From contig OY728130.1 in the NCBI GenBank assembly GCA_963277665.1, positions 1,365,166,393-1,365,230,392 on the forward strand: a DNA stretch of 64,000 nucleotides, read 5' to 3'. Below the pieces are notes generated by a model, which worked only from the letters and a program-made list of their open reading frames with translations, had not been told where the DNA came from and did not search any database. Position numbers and translations under genes: made by a program. Positions within the stretch are counted from its first letter, which is position 1; each line of letters opens with the position of its first letter. Below are positions 22,821 through 33,407 of this stretch, piece by piece. The stretch is from Viscum album. Taxonomy: Eukaryota; Streptophyta; Magnoliopsida; Santalales; Viscaceae.

Positions 22821-24406
22821 AGAGGGGTGAGGGGCACCTTTGGAAAATCTAGAAATATTATTTTATAATAAATTCATATTCAATTTCTAATGGCTCCAAA
22901 GTGGATTATTTAAAGTTTAAGGTGGGGATGGGTAGAAAACCACTCAACCAATAGAATTTAGATAGGTTTGGGTTACTATATTAACCTTATCATTAAGTAT
23001 TAACTCTTAGATAATTAGTTTCACTTTTACAATTTCTCTTTGTATTTTTATATTATATGGTTAATAAACTTACTATATACATACAAGAGACCCCAAAGTG
23101 GTCCATTAATGATACAAATATCATGATATAAGTCTCTTGTTCAAACCTTAGATTTTTAGGAATTTAATATCAATTAATAATATAATATTTTTTAAAAAAA
23201 CTCTTTTATGTCAATTTTGACACTATTCAATAATTGATTTTTTTAAAACTCATAACAGAATTATTACTTATAAAAACTTTAATTAAATCATTCCTAACAT
23301 GTCATATTAACCTATAAAATTAGTTTAATTCATAAAAAGTCTCAAATTATATTTATTTGGGTATCTACAATATCAATCATTTTAATATTTCACTATTATG
23401 GTAATTACTGCATCACCATTGTGTCATAAATAAATTAAATTATTTAATGTCTAAAAATTATAAATAAAATACCATTATGTAGGAAATATTTTTATCTTTA
23501 TAATTAATATTTATAGTCTAAAATAAAACATATATAACCTTATGTAAAAATTGGTTTTCTAAATGATATATGCTTGTGTCATTTTTGTATTCATTTTAAC
23601 TTAATTAAAATAAAGTGTCCCTATCACTTACAAGTGGTACCATGGGGTCCCAAAATAGACCAAAAGATGCCCATGGTCGGAAATTTATCAACCAATAAGG
23701 TTATGATGTGTTTTAGGGTAATTTGTTATTATTATAATATTATTTTTTAACCCTCATTTACCAGATTTACCCTTTAACCATGGTAAATAAAATATTTACC
23801 GAAGTAATTATTCAAAATGTCTAAAAATAAAAGTTACCTATTTACACAATTTGAACATCCTGATTACAAATATTGAATCCATTTTTTCAAATTCAAAACA
23901 CACAAGTGGCATAAATTAATTTAAAATTAATTCCCGCTGTCAAAACAAAAAGCGTGTTTTTAAGATATAATTACTATCAAAAGATTGATACTTCTTTATG
24001 TTCGGTTTAATTGTGAAATTATGTCCAATGACCAAAATTTTATTAAATGGTAAAAATATATTCTAAATATACTTTAAAACCACTCAAATTCATAATTTAT
24101 CACTATTAATTATTTTGATTAAAAAAGATGTTTTTAATTAAAATTTAGTAATTTTCACTGTTCATCAAAATATTAAAGTTATCCGAAAAGTACCAAAATT
24201 TCACCTTAGGCTAAATTTGATACTCCAAATCCAAAAATGAAGTCCATTTTGAGAGATAAAATTTATAAAATTTCAAAATTTAGGTATTACTATTCATAAC
24301 GGCTAGTTTGATCGGTTGTGGTGTGTGTTAGAACTCGATGTTGCGTACAACACATGCTATTGCATTATTCAAATAGAAGTGTACCGTAGAAGCTTGGGGT
24401 GTTACA

Positions 24407-24420
24407 TTCTCCCCTCCTTA
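24407..24420 (-). other. polypurine tract of element A
   Basis: In element orientation TAAGGAGGGGAGAA, touching the 3' LTR. This is the primer site for plus-strand cDNA synthesis. Confidence 0.9.
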
Positions 24421-24451
24421 AAATAATTTTATCCTTGAAATTTCTAGAATA

Positions 24452-24619
24452 CTACCGTATGAAAAGACTCGGGTGGTTCTTCATCATAAGTTCCTCGGGT
24501 TCCCATGTTGCCTCTTCCATCTTATGGTTTCTCAAAAAAACTTTTACCAGACGCATCGTCCGGTTTCTCAGTACTTGATCTCTCGTATCAATAATCTTGA
24601 CGGGTTCTTCGTAATAAGA
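24452..24619 (-). pseudogene. chromodomain-like C-terminus of element A integrase
   Basis: After VHDVFHVSLLRKY, the end reads YYEEPVKIIDTRDQVLRN, then VKVFLRNHKMEEATWEPEELM. This is the aromatic-poor chromodomain variant seen in Tekay elements, thought to steer integration to heterochromatin. About 50 residues. The final stop is at 24452. Confidence 0.8.
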
Positions 24620-26005
24620 CAAATCGGGTTCCAGTTCTAATTCTTCATAGGTGAGTACATGCGTTGGGTCAGGCATGTATTTCCTCAACAGAGATACATG
24701 GAACACATCGTGAACTTTGGAGAGACTTGGAGGCATTTCCAATCGGTAAGCTACAGCCCCAATTCGTTCTAGAATTTCAAAAGGTCCGATGTACCTGGGA
24801 CTCAATTTACCTTTCTTACCAAAACGTATGACTCCCTTCCATGGAGATACCTTCAAGAAAACAAGATCACCGACTTGACATTCCAAATCCTTCTTTCGAT
24901 TATCATCATAGTTCTTCTACCTACTTTGAGATGCTTTGATGTGATTTTTGATTACCTTCACCTTTTCCATCGTTTCCTCCACCAGTTCTGGGCCTATAAG
25001 TTTTCTTTCACCAACGTCATCCCAATAGTTTGGTGTATGACATCTCTTTCCGTATAACGCTTCATATGGTGTCATCTGAATACTCGAATAAAAGCTATTG
25101 TTATATGAAAATTCTACCAGAGGAAAATATTGATCCCACATACCCTGAAAGTCAAGTGAGTAGGATCTCAACATGTCTTCTAAGGTTTGAATAGTTCGTT
25201 CTGATTGTCCATCTGTTTGAGGGTGGTAGGCAGTGCTCAAATGAAGTTTAGTATCCAAGGCTTTCTGAAGACTTTTCCAGAATCTTAAAGTAAAACGGGG
25301 ATCACGATCAGAAACAATCGATAGGGGTACTCCATGAAGTCTCACAAATTCATCAATATATAGTCTTTCTAGACGTTCCAGTGGTAGATCTTATCTTATA
25401 TCAATAAAATGTGCTTACTTGGTAAGATGGTCAACAATAACCCATATTGCATTGTTCCTTCTAGGAGTCTTTAGTAGCCCCGTGACAATGTCCATCGTAA
25501 TATTGTCCCATTTCCACTCCGGTATGGGAAGAGGTTTCATGACTCCTCCAGGTTGTTGCCTTCCAGCTTTCACTTGTTGACAAACCATACATCTTGACAC
25601 AAAATCAGAAATCTCCCTCTTCATGTTGTCCCACCAAAAATGTTCCTTCAAATCTCTATACATTTTGGTGCTCCCAGGGTGTATAGAGAAATTGGAACTA
25701 TGAGAATCATCCAGAAATTCCCTTTTTAGATCAGGTATATCGGGAACACAAAGTCTCTTCCCGAATTTCAAAATTCCATCTTTATTCACAAAGTCTCTCA
25801 ATCTCCCATCATTCACATCTTTAATCTTCTTTTGAAATTCTTCATCATCGGTCTGAGAACTCTTAATCCTTTCTAGTAAAGATGGTTTGGCAACCATTTG
25901 AAAAAGCATTGATGTTTCACCTTCCCTGGTTATTCCCATGTCCATCTTCACTAGATCCATGAAAATTGGATCCCTTTCAATTATCATATTGTTCAAAAAT
26001 CCATG
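24620..26005 (-). pseudogene. integrase of element A
   Basis: The zinc-binding part has two histidines (in [10 protein letters not shown]) and two cysteines (SRCMVC), with [21 protein letters not shown] between them. The catalytic core shows all three acidic positions: WDNITMDIV, then [12 protein letters not shown], then [15 protein letters not shown]. Stops at 25415, 25391 and 24917 break it. The C-terminal part has VGDLVFLKVSPWKG and RYIGPFEILERIG (GPF/Y motif). This order is that of chromovirus integrases. Confidence 0.92.
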
Positions 26006-26506
26006 GTCTTTTCTGCTCAAAGCATCTTCCACCTTGTTTTTCTTCCCAGGGTGGTAGTGTATCGTGCAATCATAATCCTTGAGTAATTCAAGCCATCTAT
26101 TTTGCCTCATGTTGAGTTCTTTTTGTGAGAAAATATACTTCAAACTCTTGTGATCAGTATAAATCTCACATTTTTCACCATAGAGGTCGTGCCTCCATAT
26201 CTTCAAAGCAAATATCACAGCTACTAACTCGAGATCATGAGTAGGATAGTTTTGTTCATGAATTTTCAACTGTCGTGATGCATAGGCAATAACCCTATCA
26301 TTCTGCATAAGGAATCAACCAAGTCCTTTCTTCAATGCATCACTATAAATAATGAACCCATCATTCCCCGATGGTAGAGTCAATATAGGAGAATTGATTA
26401 ATATTCTCTTCAGTTATTTGAAACATTCTTCACACTCTTTTGTCCAAACAAATTTAACCTCTTTACGTGTGATCTTCGCTAATGGGTTAGCCAATCGGGC
26501 AAAATT
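26006..26506 (-). pseudogene. RNase H of element A
   Basis: YSDALKKGLG (first acidic site), then [51 protein letters not shown], and the end [17 protein letters not shown]. Three of the ten stops are here or at its edges (26507, 26414, 26315). It degrades RNA of the RNA-DNA hybrid. Confidence 0.9.
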
Positions 26507-27178
26507 CTAGATGAAACGTCGATAATAACCTGCCAAACCAATAAAACTGCGTACCTCAGTTATACTCGTAGGTGCTGGACATTCTTGGATTGACTTGGTC
26601 TTAGAAGTATCAACAGAGATTCCATCTTTAGAGACAATATGACCAAGAAAAGAAATCTCATGAAGCCAGAATTCACACTTGCTAAACTTCCCATATAATT
26701 CATATCTTCTCAGAGTCTTAAGGATAATGCGCAAGTGATTTTCATGATCTTTGTAGCTTTTGGAGTATACCAAGATATCATCAATAAATACAACCACAAA
26801 TTCATCGAGATATTCCTTGAAAACTATATTCATCAGATCCATGAATATAGAGGGTGTATTAGTCAATCTAAAAGGCATTACAGTAAACTCGTAATGCTCG
26901 TACATGGTTTTAAATGTTGTTTTCAGAATGTCTTCCTTCTTTACACACAACTAATGGTATCCAGATCGAAGGTCAATCTTTGAAAAGTATTGGGCTCCAT
27001 GCAGTTGGTCAAATAAATCATCAATGCGAGGTAGGGGATACTTGTTATTTATTGTTATAGCATTGATCTTCCTATAGTCGATACATAACCTCATAGATCC
27101 ATCTTTCTTTTTAACAAAAAGAACAGGGGCTCCCCATAGAGAAAAACTAGGGAGAATAAATTCCTTATTACTCAATTC
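26507..27178 (-). pseudogene. reverse transcriptase of element A
   Basis: Typical Tekay [20 protein letters not shown], then [20 protein letters not shown], a stop at 26951 after LRSGYH, then [12 protein letters not shown] and the catalytic box [13 protein letters not shown] with both aspartates present. The thumb runs through [14 protein letters not shown] to [14 protein letters not shown], where the next stop falls. It copies element RNA into DNA, primed from the Met-type PBS. Confidence 0.92.
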
Positions 27179-27909
27179 CTATAGTTGTTTCTTTAGTTCA
27201 ACTAATTCTACAATGTCCATTATATAAGGGGTCTTCGATATAGGCCTTGATCTAGGAATTAAATCAATGGAAAACTCAACTTCTCGTTCTGGAGGATGTC
27301 CAGGTAAATCTTCCGTAAATACATCTACATATTCTTTCACAACAGGTACATCCTCTATTTGAACATTCCTTTCCTCACCCACAGTCATTTCATTCTCTTC
27401 CTCCCCAATAATTGAATTTAGTTGAGCTACTAGGGGTGGATCTAGATAAGAATTAGGTGGTGACGATTTTTCTCTAAAGATAAGGTGTTCCTTATCATCA
27501 TCATCAAAAATCATAACCTCCTTCTTCTTAAAATAAATCTTCAAATCATAGTCCAAAATCCAATCCATACCGAGGATTATATCAAACTCAATCATAGGTA
27601 TGACGATGATATCAGAAGATAAAGAACATTTATGTGATCTAATGGGGACTGATTCACAAAACTTTGTTGCAATGATACTTCCCTTAGGAGTTTTAACTAA
27701 CAACTCCCTTGTTAAATAAAATTGGAAATATATAATTTTCTTAGAAAACTGGGAAGATATGAAACAATGCGATGATCCAGAATCAAATAATGCATTTTCT
27801 AAACTTGAGGAAACCATTAAATTACCTGCCACCACGTATTTTGGAGCTTCTACGTCAGCAGTAGTGATAGCAAAAGCTTGGCCTTGATCCCTTGGCCTTT
27901 TCTGAGGTA
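27179..27909 (-). pseudogene. aspartic protease of element A
   Basis: The catalytic motif is ALFDSGSSHCFIS, followed by ILGMDWILDYDLKIYF (flap and ILG motif). After it comes the acidic linker and the start of the RT region with FSIDLIPRSRPISKTPY. A stop at 27179 separates it from RT. It would process Gag-Pol. Confidence 0.88.
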
Positions 27910-28124
27910 AGTTCCCCTGACGATTAGGACATTAATTTGCATAATGTCCCATATCCCTGCAATTGTAGCACTGAACATTGGTAGTTTCCTTCTTCCCTTT
28001 GCAATCACGATCTTGGTGGCCTTTTTCACCACATTTGTAACAGACACCCATTCCCTTCAAGAAAGTACCGGTGTGTTTGTTCCCACATTTACCACAGGAT
28101 GGATATTCAACCTTTCCCTTCATA
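27910..28124 (-). pseudogene. zinc knuckles (nucleocapsid) of element A
   Basis: Two CCHC motifs can be read: CYKCGEKGHQDRDC is complete, and CYNCRDMGHYAN is followed by a stop (27932) and then the last cysteine. A further CGKCGNKHTG stretch precedes them. These bind the genomic RNA, so they are the likely partners of any packaging signal in the LTR leader. Confidence 0.85.
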
Positions 28125-28918
28125 CCCTTATTTCCATTCCCAGATTGATCAGCAGATCTCTTCTTCTCTTTCTTTGCTTTAAATTCATAAGACTTAGAGA
28201 ATTCCTTTTATGTCTTGATAGCACATGAGACAATGTCTTCATACAACGAGAAGGATTGTGAGACTAATGCTCGACGGAGAAATGGTTTTAACCCATCAAA
28301 GAAACGATCAATCTTACTTCTTGGGTTACGTATATAATCTCCAGCATACCTTGATAACCTTGTAAAGTTAGCCTCATACTTTGCGACATTCTCATCCTCC
28401 TTTTGTCTAAGACTCAAAAATTGCCTTTCCATATCTTCTTGATGGTCACGAGGAAAGTATTTTTCTAAAAACAGATCTTTGAACTCCCTCCATTCCATAT
28501 TTGATACTTCATCATCTTCCTTCGTGTTTTGAATCAATGACCACCATTGATCAGCATCTCTAGTGAGGTAGTAAACTGCCATGATAACTTTTTCCCTTTC
28601 ACTACTCCCCAAAGCCTGAAAGATTTTCTCTAGGGAATTTATCCATTTCTCAGCTACTACGGGATTTTTACTCCCATTGAACTTTAGTGGTTGTTGCCTC
28701 ATGAATCGATCTAACATTGATCCTCCACGATGCGGATCAGGGTGCTCCATACGGGTAAGGTTATTATTCATAACCTGAGTGAGTTGTCCCAGTATGGTGA
28801 TTAGTTGATCGGCACCAGTTGCATCACCAGCTCCACTATAATTATCTTGAGCAGGAGGGAAATCCCTACATGGAGTGTGTGCATTGATATGGTTTCCATT
28901 TCTTCCACTAGGTTCCAT
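28125..28918 (-). pseudogene. Gag (capsid part) of element A
   Basis: The open part is 236 residues. The retrotransposon gag domain lies at about residues 75-210: FMRQQPLKFNGSKNPVVAEKWI, then YYLTRDADQWWSLI, then EWREFKDLFLEKYFP and a Q-L-E-R-like helix, ending in RFFDGLKPFLRRAL. It would assemble the particle around element RNA in the cytoplasm. The first stop (28208-28210) comes just before the lysine-rich linker to the zinc knuckle. The old element E (58790 on) has the same FMRQ.P..F.GSSNP stretch. Confidence 0.9.
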
Positions 28919-29387
28919 TTCTAAACAATGGCATAAACTAGATCAGTAATTCCATACTTATAAAACACTTAACATAAATTGAACTATTTATGGATATAGT
29001 CCATAATCATAAAAAAAATTCTTTGAGGATGTATATACTCATAAACCCTTCATAATGATTTGTAAAGAAAATTAGAGTTATCCTAAGCATATCCCCCGGG
29101 AGTGTCGTAACCAAGAGTGCAGCAAGGCCCGTTGTCGTGCACTAGTTCCCATTCGAGTCTAGCTCAAAGCGGTGTTTTCGGGTTTTACCCCTAGGTACAT
29201 CTGTGCCAGAGCTGCCTCTACCTACTCGTATCCAGACAGGGACGTATTGCTTGGAAAACTCACAAAATCTCTACAATACCAAAATTCTAGAAAGTTCTTA
29301 TATACTAATCCTCAAAGTCCATCTTAGGTCTATGTGCTCTAATCAGAGTTTATCTAAATCTAGCTTCCAAGGTTTGTACTAAACTTC
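28919..29387 (-). other. internal 5' leader of element A
   Basis: Non-coding between PBS and gag start. More GC-rich than the LTR around 29090-29240. No ORF of note. Confidence 0.6.
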
Positions 29388-29399
29388 CTCTGATACCAA
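29388..29399 (-). other. primer binding site of element A
   Basis: In element orientation TTGGTATCAGAG, one base after the LTR end. It complements the 3' end of plant initiator tRNA-Met, the usual primer of Tekay elements. Confidence 0.93.
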
Positions 29400-31024
29400 C
29401 TGTAACGCCCCGAACCAAGTTACCTAGAGTCAGTGCATTATTACATAACATTGGCATGATCAAAAGAAAGATCCAATCTCGAAAGACCGATTGGTTTAGT
29501 AGCCTTGGAAACACTAGATATATTCATAAAGTTTTACATTACATCATAAAGTGAAAAACTACTAAAACAACATATTGTCTCCATAGTCCACACTGTTATC
29601 CCCTCATAATATCCCTGCAGGTCATTCATAATTTACTTCTTCACATCCTGGAAAAAATAAAAAAATAAAAGGGGTGAGCTCAAATGCCCAGTAAGCATAA
29701 CAATATAGCAGAAACTTTCATAAATAAGAATAAACATTTAAGGCACTGTATAACTAAAAAAAGCCTTTTAAACTTGAACTTCCACATAGTATGGCAAAAA
29801 TAAAATGAAATAATACCATTTACTTATTCATATGGATATTCTACTAATCGAATAATCACATGCAATATCAATAACCACTTCATAATGATGGAATGCATAA
29901 TTCCAGACTGTCATAACCACATAGCCAAGGCCTCGTGCCAAGACTACAAATAATATTTTTCCAAGGCATTGTGCCAAGACACTAGTTTGTCTCATGAGAC
30001 CTACCGATGCATCTAGGAGCTATAGCGGGCTCCACCCGTCACATATTAAGTCCAATGCATTCCCATAGGAAAAGGTTTAAACATAACATAAACATTCGTA
30101 TTAAAACTAGCATACGAAATATTAATACTTTCACCATAAACCATGAATGCTATAAAAATAGCACATCCATAGTCAAACATATCACAAAACCTTCAATACA
30201 ATATAAAAGTTTTGTATCATAATAAATCAACTTCAAATAAGCGTAAAATCCATCAAAGGATGTTGACATAGATGAAATCGAAACTCTTTTTAGAGAAATA
30301 TCTCTTTCTATTTTGAAATCATTTAAGAGTCATATATTTATAAAATAAAACATTTTCTTTGAAAATATTCTTATAATCTTGTAAGGGAAGCTTCAAAGAT
30401 TTTATAACGGCGGAAAATAGCCGCACCCGCTGTATAAGTTAAAAAAACATTCTTACCTTAATTCTGTCGAAAAGGTTAAAAAGAACCTTGTTTGGAAAAT
30501 GACGGAAAGAGTCCTTTATAAACCACTTATAAAAGTCAATAAGGGTATAAATGAATTTATACCATATTCTATAAAATAGAAAGAATTTTTTGAAATACAT
30601 TTTTAAGAAACATGGATGTGGATGATAAAGAGGTCCCAGTAGATAATCACGTATAAACAACCTCGGATAATAAAGAGATTGCGAAATAAACCCTTACCTT
30701 GTACTTTTACTTGGTTGGGGGTAGGTTAACCTCCTGTATAATGGTGAAATAATTGTTATTAAATTATAAAAGAATCATATACATTAATATGATATCATAT
30801 ATGATCTTTTAACATTGATTTGTTAATAATATCTTAGTATTATCGTTGTTTCGGGTGTTAACTTACTCATTTTCTTTTATATGTTTTGTTATGTAAGCCA
30901 TGTTTTTAATGGATAGGTTGTATATTATTCATATCCAGAACTATATCAAGTCCTTAAATATTATTTTTAAATCATTAAATGATAATTATACTTGAATGGA
31001 TATGATGGAGAACGAATCTCATCG

Positions 31025-31062
31025 CGTTAGTGGAGACGGTAGTCCATACGTACGCACGAGCG
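31025..31062. other. LTR hairpin, site 1 (5' LTR of A)
   Basis: Outer stem CGTTAGTG with CACGAGCG (one mismatch here). Core ACGG-TAGT-CCAT, so one inner pair is also weakened. This copy is decaying. Confidence 0.5.
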
Positions 31063-31209
31063 ACAATATCATTCTTTTGATATTAAAATAATATATAATT
31101 GGATGGTATATCATATATACAGAATTATTATCATTTTATATTTATTATTTACATGAATTATAAATCATTATTATACCCATCCAAATAATAATTTATTGAA
31201 TAACAATTA

Positions 31210-31254
31210 CACCACGACGTGGAGACGGTAAGCCGTACGTACACACTTATGGTG
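31210..31254. other. LTR hairpin, site 2 (5' LTR of A)
   Basis: CACCA pairs with TGGTG. The second part of the stem is weakened (CACTT). Core ACGG-TAAG-CCGT intact, followed by ACGTACA. Confidence 0.5.
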
Positions 31255-31590
31255 ACATGTTATTCAAAGGATGGATAGAATAATGAATATGGTTGTACCA
31301 TATTTATAATAACATCACAGTATATATAAGATACTAGAGTTATTATTTTAGAATGGTAATAACAATGGAAGAAGAAGTGGAAGAATAAAGGAACTTGGAA
31401 AAGGGTGGTGAAATCATTACCTCTTCTTCGGGTTCTTCCATTTGATTTGATCAAAAGGGATCTTAGGTTGGATTTATGACTAAAGTAAAGCCTCTAGGAT
31501 GAATTTATGGAAGTTGAGAGAGTATTTGGGCAGAGTTAGGACGATCCAAAAGGCTTTGAAGGTGTGAGTTAATGAGAAGGGGGAGTTCCC

Positions 31591-31597
31591 TTTTATA
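31591..31597 (-). promoter_or_regulatory. TATA box (5' LTR of A, the element's own promoter)
   Basis: TATAAAA on the minus strand within CTCTTATAAAAGGGAAC. Transcription would start about 30 bases further toward lower coordinates. Confidence 0.6.
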
Positions 31598-33184
31598 AGA
31601 GGGGTGAGGGGCACCTTTGGAAAAGATAGAAATATTATTTTATAATAAATTCATATTCGGTTTCTAATGGATCCAAAGTGGATTATTTAAAGTTTAAGGT
31701 GTGTATGGGTCTAAAACCACTAAACCAATAGAATTTAGACAGGTTTGGGTTACTATATTAACCTTATCATTAAGTATTAACTCTTAGTTAATTAGTTTCA
31801 CTTTTACAATGTCTCTTTGTATTTTTTTATTATATAGTTAATATACTTACTATATACATCCAATAGACCCCCAAGTGGTCCATTAATGATACACCTATCA
31901 TGATATAAGTCTCTTTTCCGAACCTTAGATTTTTAGGAATTTAATATCAATTAATAAAATAATATTTTGTTTAAAAAATATTTTATGTCAATTTTGAAAC
32001 TATTCAATAATTGATTTTTTTTAAAAATCATAAAAGAATTATTACTTAGAAAAAAGTTAATTAAATCATTCCTAACAAGTCATATTAACCTATAAAATTC
32101 GTTTAATTCATAAAAAGTCTCAAATTATATTTATTTGGGTATCTACAATATCAATCATTTTAATTTTTCACTATTATGGTAATCACTGCATCACCATTGT
32201 GTCATAAATAAATTAAATTATTTAATGTATAAAAATTATAAATAAAATACCATTATGTAGGAAATATTGTTAGTTTTCTAATGAATGTTTATAGTCTAAA
32301 ATCCAACATATATAACCCTATGTAAAAAATTGTTTTTCTAAAAGATATATGCTTGTGTCGTTTTTGTATTCATTTTAACTTAATTTAAATAAAGTGTCCC
32401 AATCACTTACAAGTGGTACCATGGGGTCCCAAAATCGACCCAAAGATTCCCATGGTCGGACATGTTTCAACCAATAATTTTAGGACATGTTTTAGGGTAA
32501 TTTTTTATTATTATAATATTATTTTTTAACCCTAATTTACCGGATTTACCCTTTAACCATGGTAAATAAAATATTTACCGAAGTAATTATTCAAAATGTC
32601 TAAAAATAAAAGTTACCTATTTACACAATTTAAACATCCTGATTCCAAATTGGAATCCATTTTTCCAAATTCAAAACACAGAAGTGGCAAAAATTAATTT
32701 AAAATTAATTCCCGTTGTCAAAACAAAAAGCGTGTTTTTAAGATATAATAGGTATCAAAAGATTGATACTTTTTTATGTTCGGTTTAATTGTGAAATTAT
32801 GTCCAATGACCAAAATTGTATTAAATGGTAAAAATATATTCTAAATATACTTTAAAACCACTCAAATTCATAATTTATCACTATTAATTATTTTGATTAA
32901 AAAAGTTGTTTTTAATTAAAATTTAGTAATTTTCACTGTTCATCAAAATATTAAAGTTATCCGAAAAGTACCAAAATTTCACCTTAGGCTAAATTTGATA
33001 CTAAAAATCCAAAAATGAAGTCCATTTTTGGAGATAAAATTTATAAAATTTCAAAAATTAGGTATTACTATTCATAACGGCTAGTTTGATCGGTTGTGGT
33101 GTGTGTTAGAACTCGATGTTGCGTACAACACACGCTATTGCATTATTCAAAGAGAAGCGTACCGTAGAAGCTTGGGGTTTTACA

Positions 33185-33189
33185 CTGAT
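33185..33189. other. right target site duplication of element A
   Basis: CTGAT, identical to 20616-20620. Confidence 0.9.
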
Positions 33190-33407
33190 ACCTTATGCAT
33201 AAATATCATAGTCAAGTAGAGGGATCTCTTTTCCTTTACAAGGTCCATGAAAGGTCTGCATAAACTTCAAGTTCTCAAGATGTGAAGTTTGTTTTATAAA
33301 TAGATGTGCCTAAAAGATGGATAAAGTACACTATAATTTGTTTGACCATGGTAAGGATCATGTGTTACATTAATAAAGAATGATAATGGATGATGGCCTG
33401 TACATTT
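33190..33407. other. flank right of element A
   Basis: It continues the dispersed repeat family of 18873-20615; compare CTTATGCATAAATATCATAG here with the similar stretch at 19328-19346. No gene. Confidence 0.5.

Larger units (their letters stand above)
4135..23721. repeat. second copy of the tandem duplication unit
   Basis: If 1-4134 is the end of copy one, a unit starting at 4135 (inside LTR B) and ending at 23721 (inside LTR A) explains the junction exactly. It contains part of LTR B, the Athila element, the flank and the first 3.1 kb of the LTR at 20621. The rest of copy one would lie upstream of the window and cannot be seen, so the extent is inferred. Confidence 0.6.
20621..24406 (-). 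repeat. 3' LTR of element A
   Basis: It starts TGTAAAGCCCCGA and ends GGTGTTACA. The PPT follows directly. From the TATA box at 22814 the LTR divides into about 1.6 kb of U3 (22821-24406) and about 2.2 kb of R-U5. Confidence 0.93.
24452..28918 (-). pseudogene. gag-pol of element A, one frame with ten premature stops
   Basis: All coding fragments between 28918 and 24452 fall in the same minus-strand frame, 1,489 codons including the final stop, the expected size for a Tekay Gag-Pol. Premature stops have their lowest base at 28208, 27932, 27179, 26951, 26507, 26414, 26315, 25415, 25391 and 24917. I found no frameshift. Many stops are TAA or TAG where glutamine is usual, fitting C-to-T decay of a methylated element. 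Every domain can be read through. Start chosen at 28918 (MEPSGRNG...), about 480 bases after the PBS. Confidence 0.9.
29648..31420 (-). other. predicted 5'-leader intron of element A
   Basis: Donor AAGAAGAG|GTAATG at 31420, about 170 bases after the TATA box. Acceptor TTTTTTCCAG|GATGTG at 29648, about 250 bases before the LTR end. Length 1,773. It would remove both hairpins and many upstream start codons, leaving a leader of roughly 150 plus 730 bases before gag. Unspliced RNA would still be needed as genome. Conserved in A, B and E; no expression data. Confidence 0.4.
20621..33184 (-). mobile_element. complete Del/Tekay chromovirus (element A)
   Basis: A 12.56-kb element with LTRs of 3,786 and 3,784 bases, TG...CA ends and a CTGAT duplication on both sides. 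A PBS complementary to initiator tRNA-Met and a purine-rich tract lie exactly next to the correct LTRs. Coding order is gag, CCHC, protease, RT, RNase H, integrase, chromodomain-like end, as in Ty3/gypsy chromoviruses of the Tekay (Del) clade. The internal part is only 5.0 kb, so LTRs make up 60 percent. Gag-pol keeps one frame but has ten stops, so the element is recently inserted yet not autonomous. LTR differences are scattered substitutions and small indels. Confidence 0.95.
29401..33184 (-). repeat. 5' LTR of element A
   Basis: It starts TGTAACGCCCCGA and ends GGGTTTTACA (one C-to-T change from the usual GTGTTACA). Target duplication follows. It drives transcription toward lower coordinates. 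Confidence 0.93.
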
